DNA of 64,000 bases from Pochonia chlamydosporia 170 (lineage: Eukaryota; Ascomycota; Sordariomycetes; Hypocreales; Clavicipitaceae). The notes below the pieces were generated by a model. The model saw only the letters and a program-made list of their open reading frames with translations, made no database searches and had not been told where the DNA came from. The stretch lies in the NCBI RefSeq assembly GCF_001653235.2, contig NC_035791.1, positions 1,674,001-1,738,000 of the forward strand, read 5' to 3'. Shown here in pieces: positions 35,909-46,260 of this stretch. Position 1 is the first letter of the stretch. Each line of letters starts with the position of its first letter. Made by a program: the position numbers and the translations under genes.

Positions 35909-37258
35909 TCAGCTCGCAGACATAATCACAGCCGCGTCCGCCGATGAAGTATTGTCATTTCTCCCCCCATCTCTCTTCAATCTCTCCCGCTCCTTCTTTC
36001 GCTTCTCTGCCTCCTTCTTTTTCTGCTGTGCCAGGTATGTCGTGTATCGAATCATCCCCAGAGTGAGGATAGCCAGGAACACAAGCCCAACAACAGAGCG
36101 GCGAATCAAGACCCATCGAACGCCTTCAATTTCAGACTTGCTGTCACTGCTCAGCAGGATGCTCATCTTGTAGTTGATTTTTTGAATCTACTCCAAGTAC
36201 ATTAGCACAGGCTCATTCAAGCTTTTTCGGGACATGTCTTACCGCGCTCTCGACCGCCTTCTGCTCTTCCCTGACAGCCATGTTTCTGTCATTGAACAGC
36301 CCTCGAACAGCGTCGTTGAGCGTCAGCAACTCCTGGTTGAGGGATTGCGTGAGGATATCGACTTCGTGTTGTAGATGAGTTCGTTGTTGTCTCATCTGTT
36401 CTTCTTGCAATCGGCGATTGTTCTTGATTTCTGTGCTCAATTCTGAACAGGCGGCTTGGAAGAGGTACGTCTCCTGGAAAATTTGTCAGTTTTCGTCATG
36501 CTGCCCGTCAGGTTACTCTGGATACTTACATTCTCGACGTCGCTCTTGCTGACTAGGCTCTTCTGCGCTACATCCAAATTCTGAGCCAGAATCTTGCGAA
36601 TCGCCTTCATCGACGTGACTGCCTGTTCCTTCGTGTACCCGCCATCCTCCAACTGCTTTACGAGAGAATAGCTGTCAAAGTGGTGTACATAGGGGGGCGG
36701 CGTCATGTGCGGATGTTCCACCTTGTCGGGAGACGGCATATGCAAGACGGCGTCTAGCGAAGGAAGGGCTGATGTGTCGTCATTGACAGAAGCATCAACA
36801 GGTTTCTCCACCGTCTTGCCTGAGCTAGGTGCCGCGGCAGACGCACCAGCGGCCTCAGACTGACCGGCAGACGGCTCTACAGGCTCCGTCGGGGCTGTCG
36901 TAGACTCTGTAACAGCAGGCTGTTCGAGCTCTGGGCTTTCCAACTTCTCTGCAGAACTCGGCTGTGCGTCTGGCTGTTTCGTGCCCGTCGGTGTCGTCGA
37001 AGCCGTTTCAGCAGCACTCTTCTCTTCCTGCTCTTGAGCAACTGCGTCGGTCTCCTTTGTAGATTCGGTCGGCTGCGGCTGTTCTTCCTCTTGCGGCTTA
37101 TTCCAAGTCGGCTCAACGGCTTTCCCATGCCTTGGCGCAAACGAGCTCTTGGATCTGGTCGTGGCCACCCATCTTGTCGTGACGGAGCTCGGTGTGACAG
37201 ACGTTCGCGCGGCCCGCAGCAAATGCGGATATAGAAAAGTCAATCTGCCAGGCGGCAT
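35909..37258 (-). CDS. mitochondrial coiled-coil membrane protein, CCDC90/MCUR1/FMP32 (DUF1640) family, 412 aa
   Basis: Exons 36530-37258, 36243-36473 and 35909-36187, all phase 0 (donors GTAAGT and GTAAGA). The N-terminus MPPGRLTFLYPHLLRAARTS with many Arg and no acidic residues is a mitochondrial presequence. A Glu/Pro/Ala-rich spacer of about 150 residues is longer than usual for the family. The DUF1640 core starts at HHFDSYSLVKQLEDGGYTKEQAVTSMKAIRKIL, continues through coiled coils (LSTEIKNNRRLQEEQMRQQRTHLQHE) and ends with one transmembrane span (VVGLVFLAILTLGMIRYTTYLA) and a basic tail. Relatives act in inner-membrane processes: yeast Fmp32 in cytochrome oxidase assembly and animal MCUR1 with the calcium uniporter. 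The open frame extends six codons upstream only to a TTG. Confidence 0.88.
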
Positions 37259-38797
37259 TCTTCGATATTTCGACAATGGCTCGCGGGGTTGACCGTGGAG
37301 TTGTATGGTATAGCCACGATGGAGAGGGTGCCAGGCTGGTTCTTGATTATTGCTATTGGAACGACAGCTTCATTGGGATGGACGATTGATGTAGATGGAA
37401 AAATGATTTGCGAGCTTGCTGAGGCTGCGGGTTTGAAGGGAGAAAGAGTCAGTCAGGTCAAAGCAGGTAACTTGATCAATCATGCGCGAGACAGCTGAAA
37501 TTGAAATGGTGGAACTTGGCCAGCTTCAAATTACGTACTGATTTAAGGGTACCATCGGGAGTGAGCGATGTCGGGTCCATGCACAGGTGTCTGGTTTGAA
37601 ATGGTCAAGTACCAGACAGGCACTGGGAGGCAAGGCATCGATGTGCATGTGGGGAATCAATACTCCCTGTTCAGCCTGCCTTGGCGGCTGCTGAGGGAAG
37701 TCCAGCCCGCTGTCCAGCCAGCTCAAGTGCTGTCACAGTGGCGTAACACCCCAGTGCCAACCAGTTGACATTGTGACACGTTCTGGTTGGAGCACACAGT
37801 CACGCACCACATCCATGCACTGAATGAGCATCCTCATCCTCATCCTCATCCTCACAACATACAAACCGAACACGTCACCACGGGGCACGAAATAAAACAA
37901 GTTTTCGTGTCAGCATCTTGAAATTCCTGTACAGCGTCTATGGACAACTCCAAGACTACAAAGGGAATCAAAACCCTCCATAAACTTCTCGCTAGAATAC
38001 AGTCCCGAATCAAAGTCCCATCAAGTCCCATCCAACTGTCGCCAACATCAAGTGTTCCAACCATAACCCCTTAGCCGTTTCATCCTAGCGCTTTCGTTCG
38101 CTTCGTCGGGATACAGAGGTCCCCAAAGGAGTGAAGATACCAGACGTGAACTTTGAAAAAATAAAGAAAAAAACCTAGTAATCCAACATGGCACCAGAAT
38201 AGGACAATCCAGTTTCCATACGAGCAAATCCAAGCAAGACGAAAAAGCATAGCAAATCCCCATACCAAGAGAGAAACAGTACCAATAAAAATAATAAGAA
38301 AGTAGTCCAATGATTCCTTGAAAATTTTTGTGCTTTGTTGCCAATAATATTCCGAGAATGAAGTAGGCATTTGTTATGTCACTATACGCTCACCACTCTC
38401 CAAGCCTGGTAGCTCTTTGAACACTGATTTCGCCAGGAGGCAGAGGTGGTGAAAACTTAAAAAAAAAAAACATGTCGAGAGTGACCGACCCCATCAAGGA
38501 GATGCCCTTCTCTCGCCAATGCCAGACAGATATTAGTAAAGTGTACCGAGTATGCCATATATGCGTTTGTGAATGTTGTTGTTGTTGCGGTTATTGTAAT
38601 GATGGACATGATCTATGCGAGATGGCGCAAGATGCATTGCATTGCGTCTCTGCGATGCCGTGTCTTTGATGCCATGGTGCTTTTGGTCGTCATTAATACA
38701 AATTAGTGGAAATGAGCCAACTCGCGGGCTGAAGCCGCATCCGCCTGAGTCTCCATACAACGTCGTCATCCATCCAGTGCAGATATAACCAGATCGG
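37259..38797. other. intergenic: FMP32-like promoter / Puf 3' region
   Basis: 1.5 kb with no supported gene. It contains a CATCCT microsatellite at 37829-37852 and an A run near 38460. The segment at 38170-38370 is very AT-rich and may be part of the Puf-gene 3' UTR. Confidence 0.55.
37829..37852. repeat. (CATCCT)4 microsatellite
   Basis: Four perfect copies of a 6-bp unit in intergenic DNA. Confidence 0.9.
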
Positions 38798-41661
38798 CTA
38801 TGCCTCTTCCTCTCGCACTTGAGGAATTACTCCGTTGGACAGCTTATCCGACGCCTTCCTCCCGGCATCTTCGCCAGGAATACCAACGGCGCTGACATGA
38901 GCACTACGAGGGCTGCTGCTCTGCGGGCTGCTAGTCTCGTTGGTCAGTGCTGGCGTGTCGGCAGCGGAGTTCAGGTCTGTCTGAGTGGATGCAGCGTCAT
39001 TCTTCAAAGTAGAGCTACCGGACCCCAGCCCAAGAAGCTTCTCAAGTGCTTGAAGCTGCCGGGATGCCCCGTTCTTCTTCAATGCAAAGAACTGCGGTTT
39101 GATCTCTTCCACCAACATCTCCCTCTCTCTGCCCTCGAGCTGGCCAAGTAGCTTTTCTAAAGACAAGTCAAGTTAGCACTAGTCTGCTTCTGTCATCCTG
39201 CATTGAACTTGTTGCACTTACGAATGACATAGTTGCCATATTGGTCGCGCATCATCTGCTGAAGCGGGCTGGTGCCATCGCTGCCAACCGTCGTAAGCTG
39301 TTCCCGAACAATAGTTCGTTGCTCGGCCGTGCCATATTCAATGCACTTCTCCACCACGTTGGATGCAAACTTGTGTTTTGAAAGAGTGAGCAGTTGAGCC
39401 ATGACCAAATCGATCATCTTGGCACGGTCTTCCGGCTTTCCGTTCTGAATCACATGCTGAGCCACGTAGTTGCCGTACTGATCCGTAATCAGTATCTGAG
39501 CAGATGCATGCAGCTCCGTCATGATTTCCATCTTGTCGCTTTCGGTTCCATGTTCCAGCAAACGCTGGATGACGCGGCAGCCGTAAGTGTGCGAGGCAAG
39601 ACCAGTGCTCTGGCCACGGACCGCGTTCATGATGAAGTCAATGTATTGTCTTGGAACCAATTCAATGATTTTCTGGACAACATGATTGCCATTCTGGTCT
39701 CGAATGACGCGCAGAATGTCCGGCTCTAATTCCTTCGTCAACTCTGCTTGTTGCTCGACGAGCACATGCTCAAGAGCCTGTTAAAGCGGTTAGTAACAAG
39801 TATGAATTTACAGAGAAATTTAGCAGTAGAGGTCATACCTTTTGAACAACACGACAAGCATAAACCTGAACCGAGAGGTCGACCACCTTACCCTTCATTT
39901 TCTCGGCCAAAACCTTCTTCTGCACTTGATTGCCGTGCTCGAAGAATTTCTGAACAACGTAATTTCCGAAAACGTCCTTCATCAGTTGAATCGCGTTGGG
40001 CTCAATCTCGCGAAACACCTGGTCCTTCTCATCGCTGTTGGCCGACTCCAACTTCTGCTGAATAAACCTCGACCCATGCTGGTCTCCGCTGAACTCGACA
40101 AGATGGTTGTAAATGTCCTTGAGCTCGTATCGCTTGCTAGACTTGTTGCTAAGGCGAAATTCGTCCAAGAGAACACTGCGGACACCTTTGCCAGGGTCCT
40201 GTTCTCTAGCAGGGCGTACTGGAGGAAGATTAGCGGCTAGGGGATATCCAGAAGAAATTGGAGCAATGCCGTAGCCGGACATCATGGCGTTGCGGAAGTT
40301 TTGGGTGTATGGGTCCATGAAGTTATGCGGATATTGAGAAGGTAGGTTGGCGTAGGGATACTGGCCGGGGTAGAAAGGTGAGAATGCGCCCGTAAAGTGT
40401 TGGGCAGCAGCGCTCCGTCGTTCTGCCTCAGTTGATCTGTGATCTCGCGACGAAGGCCTGGCTGGCCAAGTGTCGTGATTAGCGGCGTAGGTGCGAGGGC
40501 TGCTTCCGCTCTCCAAGCGGAAGGCGGTGGGGGGAGAAATTCTGTCAATAGAGCCTCTCTTGATGGCAGCGTACTGTGCAGCCAAAGGGTCCGGATTCAT
40601 CTCAAGACCACCTTCGTACCTCGCGTTAGAGGATTCGCCCATCCAGGCTTGCGACCCAGGGTTCAACTGGAATGGTTGAGATGCGGGGTTGAAGACGTTT
40701 GCTCCAGTGCTGGGGGTGTCCAAGGCTGCGCGACGACTGAACTGTAAAGCCAGCTCTTCATCAATCTGTTTGTTGAGGTTGAATGCTCTTTGATTCACAC
40801 TCTGTGTCGAAAAGGAAGGAGCGTGGTTGCCAATGGCCCTTTGCGAGTGGATGGAGTTGCTTGGTGTATGCCCACGGTAGACATCCTGAAAGGCAGGAGA
40901 GTTTTGAGATTGCCGTGATGGAGGCAGGCTGGGCTCCCGAGCCTGAGTGAAAGAACCTAGCGAATCCATGTATGAAGCATCTCCAGTGGTTCTCTTCTGC
41001 GGTGCAAAGGCAGACCCATAGACGGACTGGTCTTCTTGAAATGTGTGGCCACCACCAAAGCTGCCCTTCTTCACGCCTATCGCAGATGGTGCATGGTCGA
41101 AGTACGCGGTTCCGTTCGGAATGGCGGCATCACGAGTTCTATTCGGAGAGGTACTGACTGATCGGGTTGCGTGCTCGGTTTTCCAAGGGCCTGATGTACC
41201 CCAAACGTCTGCTTCTGAGTTGGCCGCAAGGGCACCGGAGCCGGAGGGACTACCTTCGTTTTCTAGAAAAGTCGAACAAAAAGAGGTCAGAATATATTCA
41301 ACAAGGCCCATCGATTGGATTCTGCAATCTTTTTTGTCAACAGATATAGATATGTGACATACCTTTGGCGCCGATGGAGCGCTCTCTTGCGTTGGATATG
41401 GATGCGGTCCAGATGTTGGAGTTGGGATACAGATTGGAGCCTGGGAAGCCAGACCCCATTGACTGCTGATGTTGAGATTTATCGTTGGAACTTGGGGGCA
41501 TCTTGAAGATGGAAAAGCCGCCCCTCGACCGCGCCTGATAGGAGCGAGGACGAAGTTAGCAATGGATAAGAACAAGTGGTGATGATGGCAAATTGAAACA
41601 AGCCAGCGACAGGCGGGAGGACAAAAAAGCCAGAGTCGAGGTCGGAGCCTGTGCGAGAGAG

Positions 41662-41692
<31 letters not shown>

Positions 41693-42363
41693 CAGCAGCG
41701 ACCAGGCCAGACACCAGACCAGACAAGTCAAGACGGGGCCAGGGCAGACGGACAGACAGTGGAGGGAGTGCAATGTGGTCGGTGCAGGGTGGTGCAGAGT
41801 CTGGTGGTGCCAAAACACGAAACAAAACCAAGATCCAGGTTCAAAGTTGGAGCGGAGCGATTTGAGGGTCAAGTCTGGCTGGATCTGGTCTGGTTTGGTG
41901 CGTGGGGAGCCAGTGCCTGTGCCGGGCGCAATTCACTGACTTGACCAGGCTTGACTTGAGTGACATGGACTGATGAGATTGACTGCATGCATCGCATGTG
42001 TCTGGTGGTACGCTGGTACTTCAAATGATCCTGGGCGGCCTTGAGCCAAGCCCCCTTCCATGTGCGCTAGTCTGGTGCAGCCTTGAGACACACGAGCCCC
42101 TCTGACGTCTAGGTCCGTGGCGCTAGGATCCAGCATTCAGCGTCTGGCATCCAGCAACCCAGCACTGTCTGGTCAGACCAGATCAGAGTCGCTTGGTGCC
42201 CTCACCGGCCGACTAGCTGGGGGGAAATTCGGCCAGTGAGGTGATCGCGAGCCAAGAATAACGGCCAAGGGAAGGCTCTGGCACGGCACAAAAGGGGATG
42301 ATCGGGGCAAATGGGGCCAACAAATGATTGACAGCAGAAATTTGAACTTACCGTGGTCGCCAT
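38798..42363 (-). CDS. Pumilio-family RNA-binding protein, Puf3-like, 840 aa
   Basis: Exons 42352-42363 (ATG plus three codons, MATT), 41363-41534, 39839-41262, 39222-39777 and 38798-39156; joins are in frame. Residues from about 423 to 760 form eight PUF repeats. Their RNA-facing triplets, in repeat order 1 to 8, read S/R/Q, N/Y/Q, C/R/Q, N/H/Q, C/R/Q, N/Y/Q, S/N/E, N/Y/Q (GSRFIQ, GNYVVQ, ACRVVQ, GNHVVQ, GCRVIQ, GNYVAQ, ASNVVE, GNYVIQ). By the PUF code this is a UGUA(N)AUA reader. Such proteins bind mRNA 3' UTRs and control decay or translation; yeast Puf3 acts on mRNAs for mitochondrial proteins. The N-terminal 420 residues are disordered. The first intron is 817 bp, by far the longest within a coding region here. 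If exon 1 is wrong, the protein may start at the Met of IFKMPPSS. Confidence 0.93.
41655..41695. repeat. (CCAGAG)n hexanucleotide repeat
   Basis: About six near-perfect copies of CCAGAG on the plus strand, inside the long first intron of the Puf gene (CTCTGG on the transcribed sense). Confidence 0.85.
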
Positions 42364-44579
42364 TGTATTTTCTCTGCAGTTGTCAGGCACCCTGACTGCA
42401 GGTTTGCCAAGACGGATTTTTTTAAACCTGTGTTTGGGCTATATAAAGGCTGCCCAAAAAATTGTTTGAAAATATCCGTCCCCGCCTGGCAAACTCGTGA
42501 TGTTCCGGACGAACAAGGACTCGGTACTCAGGGCAATAGGTGGCAGACAACTCTAAAACTTTGGCCGCAATCTGACTCGACGCGGGTCGCTTGCTCAAGG
42601 TTTTTTTTGGGCGTGGTTTGCTGGTGTCGGATGGGTCCTGTGTATCTTAGGTGCACCAGGGTTGCCAAGAGGTGGGCGACAGGGAGATCTAAGGTTTCCA
42701 GATGCTCCAGGTTTGCCTGTTGAGAGAAGGCTAAGTTGAGCTAGACAGAATAAAGATGAGGCAGCCGCAAGGACCTTTGCTGTTCTGACAGTTTCCTGAT
42801 GATCTTATCGGCCACGAGGGTTTTGCATCTGAATCAAACGTCGTCAGAACCAACCTGCACACAATCGCTTGTCAGCACAGGAACCGTAGCTTTCAAACTA
42901 TTATGACTACTGTCTTCCCAGGTCGGAGCCATGCATCAGTGTGCCTGCTTATTGCTCTCAGCGGCGGCACAAACGCCAAGGGCCTGCACCAGGATTGTGC
43001 TCAAGCGCGGAAGAGGCAAAAAAACGGGGCTAATAAGTTTCTCCTCGTCTGTAAGGCTGATCTTGGAGGCTGTACGGAGTATCCCACCCAGGATGTGTGG
43101 CAGGTCGGAAGGTTGTCAGGAATAAAAAAAAGAAAAGCCCCTGCTTGAGCTCGTCCAACAGGTGGCAGGGTAGGTAGGTAGGAAGGAAGGAAAAGAGGAG
43201 GAAAGTGCGTCGAGCGGAATTCAAATACTCACAGGACTTGCTCTTTGGCGCACAAAAGGTTTTGTTCCGTTGGTGACGAGTGCTGAAGCTTTGCGTGATC
43301 CAACACACAAATGGCTAGGTGGGCTCCCTGGCAAGGTTTGGGCCGCGCTCGTCGTGTTTTTTTTTTTGGTGCACAAACCAAGTTATGTCGTAAAATTCTT
43401 ATTTCGTATCGAGCAGTATACTATGTGCGAGATTGGCGAGACGAGTAATTGATTTAGCTGGACTCGACAAAGAGATACTCGGGATGCAGACGACATATAC
43501 AGGATCTTGTCTCGAACGATACACACAAGTATGAACCAACCGCAGACTTTGGGCCGAAAATATACGTGGCCTGAGGTGAGCGGCAACAAATGAAGAATCG
43601 GACTGCAGTACGGTGGTGAATGGACGGATATAGACAAGGAGATGATGTTGGCTGAGATGGAAGAGAGAAGAAGAACCAACAGAGAAAGTTGATGGAAGCG
43701 CCGTGAGCAACGTACATGTATGTTGGTGGTGAGCCGGGGGGGGGAAGAGGGCTCGAGAAAGGGCGTATCCAATACAACGCGATCTAGGGACCGGTATTTC
43801 CTTTCCAGACAAGAAAGGCCAGACGGGAATGCGGGAGAAAGGCGCCGTCGATAGAAAATGGCCCTCAGGACAGAGGGATAACAATTGTGAGGAATGATGG
43901 CCGAGACAGATTTTCGAAGAAGGGAGAGCAAGAACAGCGTTGGGTGGAGAGGAGAGGCGAGGAGAGTAGCAGACTGGAAGCCTGGCGCGTGTGTGTGCAC
44001 AGAAAGGCTAAAGCAGACCAGACCGGACCGGACCAGACAGGACCAGAGTCAAAGAAGAGTCAGAGGCAAAAGACTGACCAAATCCTGTTATTAATGGAAG
44101 GAGGCAAACAAAAAAGGTGAGGGTAAGATATTGATGGCATACTAGCCTGGAGAACAAGAGACAAGGAACAGCAAAAATTTGTTCACAGAAAGGGAGGGCA
44201 GCTAGATCGATCCTCTTTCCCCCCTCTCGCTAATATGGCGCCTGGTACGTCAATCTACGTGTTTCTTGCCTTGCCAATGCGTCCAGTCTGGTGCGTGAAT
44301 CTGTCTGCTCGTGTGTGTTGCGTCTAGGTTCAATGTTCCCGTCACTGTTGGCCCCCCCAGTTTCACAGGAAGAACACAAGGGTACCACGAGGAGGACGGG
44401 ATGGGGAGATGAAGAGGGAAGAAAATGGGCAGATAGTGTTGGATATAGTGCTGAAGAATATGGGCATAGCCACGGGAGTGACGAGCGAAGGGCTTTGGAT
44501 TCGTTAGTGAGTCGCCTTTATTGAAGGAAGGGAGAGTGAGAGGTGTGACCAAGGGACGGACAAGGTGACGACGGAGCAT

Positions 44580-44676
44580 GCAGACATATGTACGTACCTA
44601 CATACACATACATGCATACAGCATGGCAGGAGAAACGAGACGATATCAGAGGGAATAAAAGTATGTATGTATGTCT
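44580..44676. repeat. imperfect ATGT/ACAT tetranucleotide repeats
   Basis: Tracts of ACAT/TACG-type units, then three GTAT units (gtatgtatgtatgt), separated by about 25 bp. They could form hairpins with each other. Intergenic. Confidence 0.6.
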
Positions 44677-45271
44677 GGTGGTTTCGGCAAGACAACGACT
44701 CTTCGGTAGCAAGGACATGGCCACACATGACATATGCACGACACAAGACACTTGACAAGACACACGACACACGACACAGAAACATTGAATGCATTCAAAC
44801 TCAAGCCGAAGCCGAGCCCAGATCCGTGTAGCAAACAGGCAGGCGGGCAGACAGACAGGAACTCGGTCGTCGTCGGACCTTTGTGTGGCATCAACGATAT
44901 CTCCTGCAAGCCATGCAGTCTGTGGGCAGCCAAATGGGTCAGGTTTATTTTTTTTATTCCATGAGATGGTGAGAGTACTGTACCGGCCGGTACAGTATTA
45001 CCCATACTTTTGTCAAGTTTCAACACCCACGCGGGAGTTACCCTCACATTGCTTTCAAACGTACAACGTTGGGGACCGGCGACTCTCAAATAAATTCAAG
45101 AGCTATCAAGCAGAATTCAAACATGGACCTGCATCATGTCAACTCGGCCTTCCTCGAGCACCCGACAGCAACAAGAATTATCAAATGTCGATGCTCAAGT
45201 GCTCTCAAAATGACCCGAATCTGGATTCTGGACCAGGGCCAGACTTGACGTGACCCACAAGTGGTTGGGTC

Positions 45272-45337
45272 CCATCCATCGATCCATCCAGCCAGCCATT
45301 CATTCATTCTCGTTCATTTGTCCATTCATTCATTCAA
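45272..45337. repeat. CATC/CATT tetranucleotide-rich tract
   Basis: Interrupted CATC and CATT units over about 65 bp in intergenic DNA. Confidence 0.7.
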
Positions 45338-45580
45338 GCCAAGAACACCACTCTTCTCCATACATTTGTGCAGGCCGCATTGAGTGTAACCATTCGCTCC
45401 CTACGGAGTACAGTGCTTGTCCCTCGCACTCTTTCCACAATTGTTGTGCACTGTCATGGAAGTGCGTGCTCTTGCGGAATATAAAGACGAGACCTCAACA
45501 ATGCGTGCGTGTCACACCCTTGGCGAATTCGCATTTGCTGGCGCATCATGGATGCATACAACACTCACGGTTGCATGCAA

Positions 45581-45620
45581 GACACACACACACGCACGCA
45601 CTCACGCACACTCTCACACC
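45581..45620. repeat. CA-rich simple repeat
   Basis: An imperfect (CA)n / (CACG)n tract of about 40 bp in intergenic DNA. Confidence 0.7.
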
Positions 45621-46236
45621 CGCAGACTTGGAAACGAAACGACCAGACCAGACCACACTCTCTCTTCCCGTGCTTCGGCCGTTGACCTCGTCTCTCCGAT
45701 CCTGTCTGGTCCTGCAAAAGCCAGCTGCTCAATGCTGAGCCAGTGACGAATACGCGACCCAGTTGACATGGGCCCATGGCAATGAATGCACAAATGACCA
45801 GTCGTTCGTCAAGGGCAGACGCGAATCTTGTGCCAGAAAAAAAAAAAAAGAAGACCAGACCAACAGACATATCTCCACCACAATATTGGAATACTGTTGC
45901 CAGTATCAAGTAAAGTACGATGGCATACGCAGTAATAGCGCTCTCAACGGTCCTGGCTTGGGGCATCAAATGACCCTTGCTCAAGCCAAGTCGGTCAACA
46001 TTGACGGGAGGCTTTTCCCCTGCCAGTGTTTCTGAACTAGGGGAAAGGGGGTCGGGGTCTGGGTCTGGTCGCGGCAAATGGCACACATCGTCAGATCGAC
46101 CGGAACATGGTACGGGATCCCGCCAGTTACCCGAATCCACACCACCCACTCGATCAATCCAAGCCAAAGTCGAGGTTGAAGGTCAAAAAGTCAACCACCA
46201 CTTGGTCGCGTCACCCACCCTGAATGAATCACTGTA

Positions 46237-46260
46237 CCTGTGCCTGTGCCTGTGCCTGTG
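46237..46260. repeat. (CCTGTG)4 microsatellite
   Basis: Four perfect copies of CCTGTG in intergenic DNA. Confidence 0.9.

Noticed and set aside
43383..44000. 205-codon minus-strand frame rich in Ser/Leu/Pro
   Set aside because: Produced by pyrimidine-rich strand composition near the Puf promoter; no domain.
45565..46167. 200-codon minus-strand frame containing a poly-Phe run
   Set aside because: The Phe run comes from an A run at 45839-45849 and the rest is simple-repeat DNA.
37829..46260. Short tandem repeats considered as a CRISPR array
   Set aside because: Units are 4-6 bp without spacers; eukaryotic microsatellites.
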